A stretch of DNA of 64,000 nucleotides from Typha latifolia (GCA_019914945.1 CM034111.1:2418001-2482000); one strand, 5' to 3'. Positions 24,094-36,636 are shown, numbered from the stretch's first letter. Numbers and translations: made by a program. The notes: generated from the sequence alone by a model not told the origin.

Positions 24094-24384
24094 TTAGTAC
24101 AAATCATAATCATAGATCTTCATATGAAGATGCTTCTGTGCATAGCTAACCAACTTGCTAAACTCATCCTTGTCTATGAGCCTATTTCGATTGGTGTCAG
24201 CTTCCTTCAGTCCCTCACGAGCCTTCCACCAAGCAAACCACGCGTTCAAGCTCTGGAGTGCGTGCCGCAGCTCTTCCCTGCTTATCCGACCGTCGTGGTT
24301 GGCGTCGAACTGATTCAGCCATGCTTTGAACTCTGCGACAGTCATCTCTTTCTGCGGCAGCACTGGGTAACACATGAAGGCCAT
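24094..24384 (-). CDS. EF-hand protein, copy 2 (96 residues), second loop degenerate
   Basis: Single exon, ATG at 24382-24384, same length as copy 1. The conserved core EMTVxEFKxWLxxFD leads into the first loop DANHDGRISREE, which keeps all key ligands. The second loop is DTNRNRLIDKDE: Asp1, Asn3, Asn5 and Glu12 remain, but position 6 is Arg where Gly is nearly invariant, and position 5 has lost its acid. Calcium binding by this hand is probably weak or lost (inference). The linker is Trp-rich (NAWFAWWKAREG) rather than strongly basic as in copy 1, and the C-terminus ends in YDYDLY. Together these suggest that the duplicates have diverged in binding behaviour. The frame is intact, with no stop or frameshift, so it is not a pseudogene by sequence. 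Confidence 0.85.
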   Translation of the reverse strand: MAFMCYPVLPQKEMTVAEFKAWLNQFDANHDGRISREELRHALQSLNAWFAWWKAREGLKEADTNRNRLIDKDEFSKLVSYAQKHLHMKIYDYDLY

Positions 24385-26233
24385 CTTGGTTCTACTTCTC
24401 AGTTTGATCTCTTATTCAGACGGAAGCCTTTTATCAGCAGCATAAAACTGAGGAGAGTCCTCCTTGAGAAGCGAGAGCAATTGTAGTTGAATGAGTACAC
24501 GTCTTTGCTTGTAGTAAACGATCAAAAAACCCCGCTAGCTTTATTCTCCCTCATCTGTATCTTCTCTGGGATCAGGTAAGAGGAATAGTTTCTTCTCAAT
24601 TGGCAGGTATTTGCTTTAATTATCACATGTGCTCTCTTTTTATTTTTTAATAAAGAAAGCCGGTCTGGCATTTGGATGGAAAGAGAATAGGATTCGCCTG
24701 ACAGCAGCCTACCATTCAAGATGCATTTGGGTCATCACTTTTGACAATTGTGTGACTAAGACATGTATATTCTTTATCGGTTGAGTTGCTAGCGATCTAT
24801 ATTCTATCTACCTATTAATCTGAGGACTGACAAGTAATGATCAATTCTGCTACTGCGTCATGTATTCTGCTTGCATTCATCGAGATTACTTACTAACTTC
24901 TATTACAGACGATGATTTTGCATCCCCCATAACTGTTTTTTCATCAGATCTAATGGATTTCTCTATCTATATTGGATGTATAGATAATTAATTCACAGTG
25001 CCTAACATTAGTAGTGCCATGCTCAACTGCAGAGTATATGGAGGGAGCATCAAGTGGCTACATTGGAAGTGTCCTCCATGCAATAGATTTGATGACAACC
25101 CTAAATACATACTGGCATTTGGAGCTAAACAGTTATCCGTGGAATGATCAAAGAATGGTAAAGTAGCAACTCTTTTCCAGATTAGTGTTCTCTCTTAGCA
25201 CGCAAGCAAAGATTTATTGTAAATAGAAAGGGTCTTATAGTAAAACCTTTAACAGTAAGTCGACTTGGTCTTTGTGCATGCAGTAAAACATGGCAGTAAA
25301 GCCTTCACCAGTTGGAGCTGAGGCTGTTCAGCTGAACAATGAAAATAATTATTATCATAAATGCAAGGACAACTTTTCATGGGAAAGCAGCTCCTTCAAG
25401 GTAAAAGCTAAAGACAATTTTGCATTAGTTTAATCTAAGATAGTACAAATAGAGCACTGTTGCTAGTAGAAGCGTAGAACTTAAAAATAAATGAGCTGTA
25501 GAGTAACTTGGCCTCTAAGTATTGATAGATGAAAATAGCTGTAGGTATGACTTCGATATATCTTGCATAATATTTTTGCACAACAAAAATCCTCTTTTCC
25601 ATTATTTAGAAATACAGTCTTTTATTTGCTAAAAAATACCAAGTTAAGCTCTACTTTTTGATAAATATATATAATCTAACCCAACAATCAAGTTAGCTTA
25701 AGTCATAGAACCAAATCAAGCTTCCAAAATTATTTGGAGACAAATCAAAATATTAATTTCCAATTAGATATAGTCAAATTAAATATTTAAAATACTAAAA
25801 TCGCATTCAAATACTAAATCTCATAAGATCACAATGAATCTAAAACTTATTTTCATAGATCATATTAGAGGAGTGAAAATTTATTTAAAATGGATGAATA
25901 TTGTACTTAATTATTAAGTTTAAGTCAGGGTTATTTTCTTAGCAAATAAGTTCTCTATTTATAAATAATGAAAATTTATTTGTAATTTTCTCTAAATATA
26001 AAGTTTCCGAAGTGGTAAACTATTTATGCGACAAAATGTGAAAATGGTACGCAATTGGGTTCCAAGAATGGACAATTTCCAAGTAGCATCCAAAGAAAAA
26101 AGGAAAGCTAATAATAAAGGTTTTGAAAGTTGGTCCTCCTTCCTACGTCCAATAAGGAACCCACCATGTGCCTTTCTTGGGTTCAACGTAGTGTATATCT
26201 CTTACCGTGAGCTCATCGGCAAGAATCTAAGCG
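24385..26233. other. Intergenic region with one weak exon-like stretch
   Basis: Mostly AT-rich. At 25039 an ATG opens a 42-codon stretch starting MEGASSGYIGS up to a GTAAAG donor-like site. A second stretch (25288-25401) starts MAVKPSPVG and ends at a GTAAAA site. Joining them in phase at the obvious sites gives a stop, and I do not recognise the peptide, so it may be a decayed gene or a non-coding transcript. 26100-26233 is the promoter/leader of the next gene. Confidence 0.3.
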
Positions 26234-27706
26234 ATGTATCCTGCTCCACCTTCCGAAGCCTATAACAAGTTCTCCACGGCGCTTCCGGCACCGACGGCAC
26301 CGGTGTATTCTATGCATCCTCAGGCTAACGGCGGCGGCGGCTTAAGGCAATGGTCGACCGGACTTTGCCATTGCCTGGACGACCCTGGAAACTGTGAGAT
26401 TTTAGATGATATTGTTCGATTTATTAACCTTTTGCAGCTTCTAGTTTGATCTCTCTCTTTTTTTCCTTTTGTTTTTAAAACATGTTTGTTTTGGTCATTG
26501 AAGGTTTGATCACATGCTTATGCCCATGCATTACGTTCGGGCAGATCGCTGAAATAGTGGACAGAGGAACATGCCGTAAGATTACTGATACACATCTCTT
26601 CTTCTTCTTCTTCTTCTTCTTCTTCTTTTCTTTCTTTTAATCTTTTTAATAGAAGTCCGTAGACATGGAAAGTTAATTAAGAGCTTTACAGTGGATCAGT
26701 TCAAGTTCTTAAGCTAGACTGGCTAGAATATGAGCTAAGGTGTTATTGCAGCTACTCGTATAGCAAACCTTAGTAGAAAGGGGGGAGAGACATCCACCTA
26801 CCTCTATGTGTTTTTGCAATTTTTTTTCCCCTTTGTTTTTTGTATTTTTTGAGAAGATTCTGCAAAACTTCATCTGAGAAACTGGTTTGCATATCATCAA
26901 GACCTGAGATTACATAAAGATTTTATCTTTTAAACTCGAGTAATTAGTCAATTAATAACAGGAATGATAGAAGGGGTAGCATGACCATTTAGCAGCTTAT
27001 TTATAACTTAGTCTGATGAAGCCAAAACATAGGAAATAAAGTATGAGTTACCTTTTGTTTTTATTTTTCAGACATGCATGATGTTACTTGGATGAACACA
27101 AAAAGTACTATTAAACATGGATATAAAGACAAGGTGCTTGGGTGGAACTGGATTTAGAATAAGATTTCATGCAATTTTAATTGCAGCTCACACCCTGTAA
27201 AACTTGGTAATGACACAGCATGCGTAGCGAGTGGAATGGTTTACGGGCTTCTTTGCTTGACGGGCATGGGGTGCTTGTACTCGTGCTTCTACCGGTCGAA
27301 GATGCGGGGGGAGTACGACCTGGCCGAGGCTCCGGCTGCCGACTGCCTCGTCCACTTCTGCTGCGAGACTTGTGCACTCTGCCAGGAGTACAGGGAGCTC
27401 AAGAACAGAGGCTTTGACTTGGGAATTGGTGAGCATTTACTTGCCCTTAAATTTCACATCCTCGTTGTTATAATTATAATTACTACGGTGGAAAATTTGC
27501 ATGAAATGCTCTTCTTCCCTACTGAATTTGCGGCTTGAATCGTGTTATTTGGGACTTGGGTGCAATCTTTTTCGTTTTCCCAATAGAACTTTAGTTATGT
27601 GTTTGTGTGCTTAGGTTGGGAGGCTAATATGGATCGGCAAAGGCGTGGGGTTATGGGGAGTCAGGTCATGGGGGCTCCGGTCATCCCAGGAGGCATGATG
27701 AGATGA
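26234..27706 (+). CDS. PLAC8-domain protein, cell number regulator / plant cadmium resistance type
   Basis: Four exons: 26234-26393, 26504-26575, 27219-27428, 27615-27706; 534 nt, 177 residues, all phases consistent. The N-terminus is Pro/Ala-rich ([13 protein letters not shown]...). The PLAC8 domain follows: [15 protein letters not shown], then [18 protein letters not shown] with the Cys-rich CxCPC motif inside a hydrophobic stretch. A second hydrophobic segment, [20 protein letters not shown], comes next, and then [20 protein letters not shown] with the conserved [10 protein letters not shown]. The C-terminus is Gly/Met-rich. Members sit in the plasma membrane and affect organ size or efflux of divalent metals; which role applies here cannot be read from sequence. 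The exon 3 acceptor at 27217-27218 is chosen because the more canonical acceptor at 27185-27186 gives an immediate stop in this phase. Confidence 0.88.
26598..26626. repeat. (CTT)n microsatellite in intron 2 of the PLAC8 gene
   Basis: About nine perfect CTT units followed by a pyrimidine-rich run, shortly 3' of exon 2. Confidence 0.8.
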
Positions 27707-28661
27707 ACACATCCTCTTCTCTTGTATTATGGCACATATTAGACTCTAAACTGCTGTTTCTTGTTGTAATTTATCTATGACACGAACTAATTTAAATTGT
27801 TGTAAGTGTGAGCTTGTATCAAGAGCATGTTACACTTGAGATTGTGAGCGAGGATTCCATGCGGATCAACTCCTGTAGGTCAATCCGAGCACAACAATGC
27901 ATTGGTTATGTGATCTCAGATTATTTGAGCAAAATCAATATATTGGTACGCATTTAACGGCATACGATTAGAGTGACTTACATCAAATCTTAAAATAGTG
28001 GTGCTAGGAATCATATATAATACAACTAGGAGACATGCAAGTTGCAAGCTAAAAATGATAGTCATTGTGAATAATGTTTCCTAGAAGTTTCCTTTTAAAA
28101 TGTTAGAATGAATAACTCGTAACCATTTATTGAGAACATTAAAAACATCAAGTTAACAATTTTCCTTAAATTTTACTACATCCTCCTAAAAGTCCCCAAG
28201 TACTGACTTGAATACAAAAATTCAAGATTTAATTACATTTCCACCTTTTACATTACGGTCGGACTGTTGGATATTACATTATGCCTTAAAGAATAAAAAC
28301 GTACAATTTACTCACAATACAATCTAAAATATATCTTGTTGCACCTTTCTATTATGTAATGATCTGTAATATTTTAAATAGTTTTAATAGGTAAATTATT
28401 TACTTTTAATATTTTCAAGGAGTGTTATGTGATGGTGAGTTAAGACGAGTGACACGAGAAAAAGGATCCAATGGAAAAGATAGAAAAGTACTTAAGTAGA
28501 ATACAAATAAAATCATCTAAACTCACAATTATGCACAATTATTGTTGCATAATTAACATGAGAAAATTATATTTGCCAAATCTCATCTCACCCTAACCCA
28601 ATCCATTAACCCAAATATACAAGTGTTGGCATCCAAAGCCCTCTCTCTCACTCACTCTCTA
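27707..28661. other. Intergenic region between the PLAC8 gene and TIC22
   Basis: Begins with the likely 3' untranslated region of the PLAC8 gene (to ~27850), then AT-rich promoter DNA of TIC22. No other gene is seen. Confidence 0.5.
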
Positions 28662-28669
28662 TATATAAA
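28662..28669 (+). promoter_or_regulatory. TATA box of TIC22
   Basis: TATATAAA preceded by a CTCTCTC pyrimidine-rich patch (Y-patch-like, frequent in plant core promoters). It is 45 bases before the first in-frame ATG (28707) and 90 before the second (28752). Confidence 0.5.
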
Positions 28670-28706
28670 ACTCGATAACAACCAAGAGAAGAAGGCGCAA
28701 AGAGTG

Positions 28707-31700
28707 ATGCCGAGCAATTCCTCTTCTTCTCTTCCTCTCTCCGCCACTCTGATGAACTCCTCCTCCTCGCCTTCTCCCAATCCATTCGCCTCCTTCTCCT
28801 CCTTCCTCCACCACCACATCTCCCGCCTCGGCTCCGACCTCTCCACCCGCATCGACGACGGCCGCCGCCGCATCGCCGGAGGGGCGGCCGCGTTTGCCGC
28901 CCTCGCCGCAGCGCCTCCGGCGCTGGCGGCGGTGGCGTATCAGGGGAGGAAGGCCTTCGACGTTGCGCTTAGCCCGGAGGAGGTGGCGAGGACGTTGGCC
29001 GGCACGCCGGTGTACACAGTGAGCAATTCCAACAATGAGTTCGTCCTCATCTCCGACCCCAAGAACGGGCTCAGATCGCTAGGTCTCCTCTGTTTTCGCA
29101 ACGAGGACGCCCAAGCTCTCCTCTCACAGGTCCGATTGTGTTGCTTTAATCGCTTTTCTTCGGTTTCTTTCACCCCTTTGGATGGGTTTTAGGTAAAGAT
29201 TGGATCTTGATTTGAAATTTTGAGATGTGAATGTTTTGCAGGTGAAGCTGCGGCAACCCGTTCTGGGGAAAGGGGCGAGAGTGGTGCCCATTACCCTTGA
29301 TCAGGTGTCTTGTTTTTCTTTGCATTGGTTCTCCTCAGCTAAATTCCTTTTTCTGTAATTGTTCTTGCAGTTTCTATCTTCTACTTTCACCAACAAAAGT
29401 AGACGCTGGCAATTGGTGAAGAGATATGAATTGTATTTCTTCGTTGGAATTGCTGATTGTTTTCTATCTTTTGCTATGTGGTGGATTGTATTGGAAGGGG
29501 GAAATGTTTTTAGATGAGGGCTTACTTTATTCAAATGTGCGTACAAGAGCAAAGCGGGAATGATACAACAAAAGTAATGGAGGCCTCACTCTTTGTCACT
29601 GGTTGGCCATGGGTGCAGAATCGAAGAGTTTTACTTTGAGAAGATGATTATACCTTGAGGATTGATAATTATGGGTCTTGCTTCATTGTGGGTTCTTTTT
29701 ATGCGAAATTAAGTTTTAGTCTTTAAGATTAAGGATAAATCATAGATAGAAGATTGAAATTTTCTTTAATCTTCCTCTTTTCTATAGGACATCTTATGCT
29801 TTATGGGATGCTATGGTTTGATCCTAGAGCCCTAAATCAGAGCAAGAGCTTCCACCATCTATTCAAATCAGTTGAGAGGGTCTTTCTTATTGTGATACAT
29901 CTGTAGGACATGATGAACAACTCTATATTTCGAATCATAGAAGAAAATATATCCATATTGACCACCTTTTCACCTGCCTAAGTGATGATTGGCAGAACAA
30001 AACATTTGCCCTTATCATGGTGGATATATTAGATACACCGGCTTAACAATGCGGGTCACTATAACGATTCGCCACTGAGGATTTCTGACTGGCTAATTAA
30101 GCTATTTCGGATGACCATATCAAATTTGGCAGATGTATGTAATCCAATTAGAACAAACAGTTAGGAACCCTTGATTTAAAATAAACCCTCACCTTTTGTT
30201 GTTACAATGCCTAAAACACCTCTTCAATCATAGAATGCTATCATGGTTATGCTGGCTGTTTCACTGACATGCTGTAGAATTTGTCCACAATTTCCTAGTC
30301 ACTTTATTTTCTCTGGATAGTGGATACTAGTTCATTTTAAGCAAAGTGAAAATCATTAACTCACTCTTCAATTTTATACTTGTTAAAAATGTTTGTTTGC
30401 TGTAGTCATCTGTTTGATATGTTTGTACCTTTTTATGAGTTTAGTGTACCTTATACTTGGTTGATAATATGAATTGCAGGTTTATATGCTAAAAGTTGAA
30501 GGCATTGCATTCCGGTTCTTACCTGATCCTCTTCAAATTAAAAATGCACTAGAGGTTTGTTCCATGATTTTATTCCTTGAACTGATTTGATATATTTTGC
30601 CATGTATTTACATTATAAATGCTGACTATTGTTGAGTGAGTAGTATAACTTTATATCTATGCAGAATTTTCTTGATGCCCTATAGTTTGCATAAAAATTT
30701 AAAATAACCCAGATTCCTTGCTTCTAATGCAACTCTCCTTTTTTTGAAATGACAATATATATATATATATAGTATATTTATTATTCCTTGTAATATCCAG
30801 GCCGAGCCTGATAAGAACTGTTGTTGATTGTTCACAGTCCTTACTGATGATTGCACCTGCAGAATGATAAACACTATATCTCTCTTCTTTTTGGATCATT
30901 CGGTCATCCTAGTTTTTTTATTGACTTTATTGCAGAGGGATTATGTGAATGTATTCTCTGTTTGATTGGCAGTTCCATGCTTTAGGGTTACATAATTTGG
31001 TAGCTGCTCGGTTTCAGAATATGGTCTGGTTTGGTGATATACTATGAGGAAATATATTGCTAGTCTTTCTTTAGAATAAAGGGAGCTTCTTCGAATAATT
31101 GTTTCTGGCTTTCTGCTATTACACTGCGAGGGTTAGAATCAGGAGACACTGATTTTTATAGAGAAGTTATTTCATATTTTCATGTTTTCTCTTTATCATG
31201 GTAAATTGCAGAAACCTATGTTCTCCTTTTCTCTTAAGGATGAAAAATATTTTTGTTTTGTTAACTCATGTTTCGTGTTGAACTGAGGCTTAGAGATCAA
31301 CAAATACTTAAAGCATTATATTCTTACATTTCAGCCTTGTCCAGTGTCCTTTGCTAAAGAAAGAAAGAAATGAGCCTTTTTTCTATGCATCAAATTCTGG
31401 TTTATTTGTGCCTTCTGGTTTTGCAGTTGAGAACAATATGTTCACACTCTAAACCAGTCTGATTGCATTTTCTATAATGTTATGCATGGCGTATTACTAT
31501 ATTATTTAAATCATGCTGTCTGCTTCTCTACAAACAAGCACTGTAAAGCAGGGGTCAAGATATAGTGGGTAGTTGCAGTTGGTATGAGAATTATTAAATT
31601 GAAAGTCATTAAGAAACCATTTCAAATATCAGTTAGCGTCGTACACATTTATTGCTTCAGTAGTTAACTCTACACAAGATTTATCAGAGTTTGGCATACT

Positions 31701-33443
31701 TAGTTGTAAAAATCTGCAAGTTCTTCACTGTAATTACAGTAAACCGTTAAATAGATAAAACTTGTTCAAATAAAAATCTGAGAAGATATTCATGTTCAGA
31801 GTCACATTTAAGTGAACTATTGCCACTGACTTCTGTCTTTTGTTCCTTTGATGTAGTAGTGAGAGAATATGCAGTGCAGTAGGGAAGTGTACCAAGTCAG
31901 CAAGTCCTTTTGCTGCCTGTTTGCTAACTGTTTACAGTTTTCCTGCAACCAATATCTGTTTTTTGTCTTGTGGTTTATGAATTTTCTGTTTAAATGAAAT
32001 CAGAGGCTTTGGGTATTGTGTGGTCATTGTATCTCTTAGAAGTTAGAACTGTATCTTTCAAGATTATATGTTAGTTACCTATTTTAATCTCCTTATCTCC
32101 AAGAATTCTTGCTATCCTTTTCTCCCATTCTACAGCTTGCTGACAACTTTTTTTCTTTTTTCAGTTGAAATCTGCTGATCTGACAAGGGGTTTTGATGGA
32201 GTTCCTGTTTTCCAGGTTTGCTTATATCTTCTCTTAATATGTTCACAAGATTACTTTATTTTCTATTAAGGTTGCTTAAATATAAAATACTATAGAGATT
32301 GGTTTACATTAGGTTTAGATTCTGTAGCAATAAGTGATTTGTGAAACGATTTTGTAACTCATTTAACTCAACAGGGGATTTAGGTTGCCATTGCATAGGC
32401 ACTTTGTTTATGTTGTTATCATAGCAAAGTTAGTAGTTCCATTTGAGACCGTTTGACCTCAGAAGCTAATTCACATGTAGGCAGTGCTGTGTTTCAACTG
32501 TCGGCTGGTCTATTCATTGGTACATGATAGAGAACATTTGTTATGAATATGTTATGAAGCATGGATTTAAGTGTCCACCCGATGCTTCCTGGCATGTACT
32601 GTGCAGACACCAAGCCAGTACGATAGAAGAAGACCAGCACAACTTAGTATTTCTTATGTGATGCCAGGTCGTGTCATATTTACTATATCGGGACTATATT
32701 GACACAGTATCCTCATGATCCATGCCATTGGCACACATTGTGCCGACAGGACATGCCGGCGGCACATAAATCTTTGGTATGAAGATGTTGAATTTTCACT
32801 ATATCACTTTAAGTGGTTGAAGCTTGTTACTTGTGTTGGTCTATATATTTTCTCGTCTTCATGGTAACTATCTAAATCTATTGTTTGTTGCTATAATGAG
32901 AATTTTTGTATATGCAGTCAGATCTCTTGGTTATTAAGAAAAAGAACAAGCGCTACTGCCCCATATACTTCCAGAAGGTCCGTCATGACTAGGTTTATGG
33001 CAGGAGATTTGACAGAAGACATAATGTTATGTTGCACTTGGGTGACTTTTATTTTCCTTTTTCCTCTTCAGGAAGACATAGAAAGAGAACTTTTGAAGGT
33101 GTCGAAAGCATCAAGAGGACCAGGCTTTTCTCAACAAATTATGGTGATTCTTACTTCTTTTTTGTTTATTTATTTTTCAATATAATTTGCTTCTACTAGA
33201 TAATACTTGTTGAAGGACTTATGGATTATGCTTGGTTTTCCAGGTTGGGAGTCTGGAAGATGTCTTGAAAAAAATGGAGGTAGGGTGGCATCTGCGATTT
33301 TTTTTTAAACTCTTATTATTTTCAAAGTTCTTATCTGAACTGATAACCTACAGATGAATGACAAGAATTCTGGCTGGGATGATTTGATCTTCATCCCACC
33401 TGGGAAAAGCTACACCCAGCACATTAATGAGGTGGCAGCATAA
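28707..33443 (+). CDS. TIC22: TIC22, chloroplast intermembrane-space import protein
   Basis: Eight exons: 28707-29129, 29242-29304, 30480-30554, 32165-32215, 32918-32977, 33072-33143, 33244-33279, 33354-33443; 870 nt, 289 residues, all phases agree. TIC22 is a soluble protein of the chloroplast intermembrane space that acts between the TOC and TIC translocons, probably as a chaperone for preproteins. The Ser-rich N-terminus with few acids fits a transit peptide. The conserved body reads TPVYTVSNSNNEFVLISD, LGLLCFRNEDAQALLSQ, VVPITLDQVYMLKVEGIAFR, FDGVPVFQSDLLV, YCPIYFQKEDIE, VGSLEDVLKKME, GWDDLIFIPPG. The first ATG is 28707. The second, 28752 (MNSSSSPSPNPFASFSSF), aligns better with the N-termini I recall in the family and leaves a more normal leader after the TATA box, giving 274 residues. 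Introns 3 and 4 are large (1.2-1.6 kb) without recognisable genes. Confidence 0.95.
32540..32770. repeat. Possible interspersed repeat in TIC22 intron 4
   Basis: A GC-richer patch with GGCATGTACTGTGCAGACAC, ACCAAGCCAGTAC and CATGCCGGCGGCACA words stands out from the AT-rich intron. A similar patch with CCATGCCAGCACCAAG lies at 1355-1500 in the SDR gene. This suggests copies of one short interspersed repeat; ends are not definable. Confidence 0.25.
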
Positions 33444-34524
33444 CACACTGGGAGGATCGTAGGCAAAGTGACATTCACTCATTTTGCGGTTCCTTTTGGG
33501 AGGCACGTCCTTAATTTATCACAGGGGTTCTATTTCCAGACTGAACTTGTAAAGAAGGTTTTGAACAAAAAGGTCAAATGATCTGAGTTGGTCCGAGTCA
33601 ATATGCATGATTTTGCCTAGCTTCGTTGTTCTTTAGTGGCAATAGCTTCACATGAGAAGAGGTTTAGACTTGACATTTCCGGAACAGGTAAAAAAAAGGT
33701 TTGAGGGTTTAGCAGAAATTGCCTCTGTACAGGACTATTGCACCACTTATAAAGGGAATTCTCTTTTGGATTCTTTATTGAGTAATTATATCTGCAACAA
33801 TCCTGCTGTTATTTCTTTTACTAGAATAGCATTACTGTTCAGATGAGCCAAAAGGTGCAATAATTTCCAGATTTCATATATGTAAAAATAAAATGGTACT
33901 CTCAGGGGGTATCAAATCTGAATCGCTTGGCTCACAGTGATAGTAGGAGCCTCCTGTAGGTGATGACATTTTTACTGAATGTATACTTTTATGATAAAGA
34001 GTCTTCCAGTCAAAGTTCTTACTTGAGTCATTGGATATTGAACAGACTAAGTTATCTTCACAACAATCCATGGCAAGAAGTGCTAATATTGCTTCCTTTA
34101 TAACATGATAGGCAGTTGGGCACTTGAAGTTAGTAGAAATGCTGAAATTTTTGTCAGCAAAAAATTAACAACCCATGATAATCTCATTAATCTTTGTTTA
34201 CATATATATTTAGTATTTATAATATATATTTGTCATCATTAGAAACTTACAGATAAATAAGAAGACAAATGCAACATCAAAATCATATTAAGATCAATGC
34301 TGGAGTGATTGGAATAAAAAAAAAATACTGTTTTGTTGTAATCTCTGGTAAATAGTCGAAGCAGACTTGGAAATTCTGAGACCCTGAAAAGAGTTATCAC
34401 TTTAAAATCCTCATGATAGGTGATTTCCAGGAGAGACCCTATCAAATGACCAGAAGCAACAGTCAATTGATTATTGGTACTAGATATCACAAAATGGATA
34501 GCTAGAAGGTTAATGGATTGTGGC
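33444..34524. other. Region between convergent TIC22 and malectin/LRR genes
   Basis: Contains the 3' untranslated regions of both convergent genes. An alternative 3' exon of the LRR gene may lie at 34380-34460 on the minus strand, see the LRR entry. Otherwise nothing is recognised. Confidence 0.45.
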
Positions 34525-36636
34525 TTACTGAAAATTGATATCCCTTCTCCTTTTCAGACTGTCTGGAATCTGGCCTTCTAGATTATTGTTCTGGAGAAAT
34601 CTGTGAGCCAGAAAAAATAAATCGACATAATAAAGGTTAAAGTTTACAAGAGCATTAACACTGTTGCAGATTAAGCGCCAAATCTTTGTAGGAGTAGATT
34701 TTGCTTACAATTCTCGAAGTCTTTTAAGGTTTCCTAGAGATGGAGGGATTGATCCACTTAGCTGGTTGTTCTCCAAGTGCCTTCAATTTAACATGCATTC
34801 AAATGTAAGTATGCAAGTAAAGGCGATAAGAGTTGAACATTTTTAATAAGTTTTCAGTGAGAGCTCTGTAAGCTTACAAGGAAACCAGCAGCTTGAGAGA
34901 GCTCATATCTGGAATAACACCAGTGATATTATTGCCACCAAGCCAACTGCAGACACACTCGTGTTTAGCTAATCTCAATCCTAGAAATATATAACTAATC
35001 TAACTTTGATATGCTTACATGCTTGAGATTGCAGTCAAATTGGCTAAAGCATTAGGTAGCATTCCTCCAACTCCAAAGTTTGTCAGGTTCCTACAGTAGA
35101 AACGATCAGCTTTAGATGAACAAAGGAAATCTTGTTATGATCCAAATCATCCTATGTTGCAAAAACTTAAGAGCTCACAATGAGACAACTCTTGCAAGTC
35201 TCCCTTGTGAGCATGTCACCCCAGTCCATGAATTCCCTGTTGGTAAGCAAGGATCTCCACTCCAATCTGAGGGTGGATAACTGAAGCTTCTTGCCAGTGC
35301 CTCCATTGCAATCACTGTGAAAAAAATTCACAGTAACAAATTGTTCAAAAATAATATTACAGCTATCCACCAAGTCTTGATCTAAAGAAGCTAAGAGAAT
35401 TCTTTGTTTACCGTCTCTAGTACGTGTCCTTCCACCAAGTGGTACTACCATCAAGAGTTCCCCTGCATTGATCACTGGCCCAACTGTGGAATTCACATCA
35501 GGTATTAATTCTATCCGGGTCTGGCCGGCCAGCGGCCAGTTCATGCCGTAGACGATGCTGCCGTCCGTCGACACGTTGAGGCCCGCGAAGAACGTTTCCC
35601 CGTTCACCAAGACATCAAACAGCCTCCAGCTAAATTGACTCGGATTTCTGTTGTCCTGGAAGTAGAGGGCTAAGTAGTAGCTTGCATTAGGAAGCTCCAT
35701 TGCAGGCCACTGGACTGCTAGATTCTTCCCGCGGCTCGTCGTTATAGCTCTTTGGAACACGAGTTCCGGTGGCAGATGCCAGAAGTCCGATGAGGTCACG
35801 TTCGATTGGCTCTCGACAATCGGATCGGTATCGACAAATGGCTGCCAGTATCGGTTGAACGGATCATCTGGATAACTAGATAAATTCATATCGACTATTA
35901 ACTTTAACATAGCATCAGAGCGAGCTGCAGAATTTTATTTCAAAATATCTCTTACCTGACAATAGGGCCTTCGTGCCCGAAGCTATGGCGAGCAATAGTA
36001 CTAAGAGCATACGACCCAAAATCCGTCGAGTTATACATTGAGTCCTCCAAGTACATCAATTCAAGAGAAGATATAAATGGGCTAGAAGTAGTATTCTCAT
36101 TTCTCGCCAAGCAGACGCTGATCGACTTCCCGGTGGCGGCGACGATGACTTCATAGTAGGAGCTGAGGCCATTGGCATAGTTCTGAGAGGTGTCAACTGT
36201 GCTCCATTTAGTCCCCTCAATGATCTGATCAAATATAGGTGGTTTACTACCACCATCAAAACCTCCATAGTAGTAAGTGGTTCTAATCAAATACTTAGCA
36301 CCTTTGGTCACAGGGATCACGTAGCAATACTTGTTTGCAGACTTGTCTGGGAAATACCTCAGAGATGAGAGAACTGGGATTAAATTTGGAATGCTAAGGC
36401 TGGATACATTGCCAACTTTGATGAAGCCATCATCAGGGATCCATTTGACATCTCCAATGTCGTCTTCTTTAGTTGCACCACAATTTATCTGGTACCCTAC
36501 ATTAATTACAAGGTTGTGGTCTCAATCAGAAGGTACAAGAAATAAACGAGAAAGACCCATGAATTGGATTACCTCTAGGTGGAAAAGCATGGAGGCATAG
36601 AGGGAGGCAAAGGAAGAGAATGGCAATAAACTCCAT
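34525..36636 (-). CDS. Secreted malectin-like domain plus LRR protein, no kinase
   Basis: Eight exons: 36573-36636, 35956-36496, 35412-35875, 35179-35314, 35019-35090, 34878-34946, 34709-34780, 34525-34600; 1494 nt, 497 residues, all phases consistent. The start MEFIAILFLCLPLCLHA is a signal peptide; an ATG 29 codons upstream is less likely. Residues ~20-370 form a malectin-like (di-glucose-binding) region with INCGATKED, YCYVIPVTKGAKYLIRTTYYYGG, FDGGSKPPIFDQIIEG and YYLALYFQD. The hinge SDWSGDPCLP is typical of malectin-LRR proteins. It is followed by LRR units, each coded by its own 69-72 base exon (NLTNFGVGGMLPNAL, NNITGVIPDM, NNQLSGSIPPSLGNL, NNNLEGQIPDSL). The protein then stops: no membrane helix or kinase, unlike LRR-I receptor kinases. 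It is probably apoplastic or a co-receptor ectodomain (inference). The stop TAA overlaps a GTAAGC donor-like site, so an alternative C-terminus is possible. Confidence 0.9.

Noticed and set aside
25039..25401. Two exon-like stretches (MEGASSGYIGS..., MAVKPSPVG...)
   Set aside because: Joining at the visible splice sites gives a stop and I do not recognise the peptide; left as a note in the intergenic entry.
28652..29173. Minus-strand frames of 73-77 residues over TIC22 exon 1
   Set aside because: Antisense shadows of the GC-rich first exon of TIC22.
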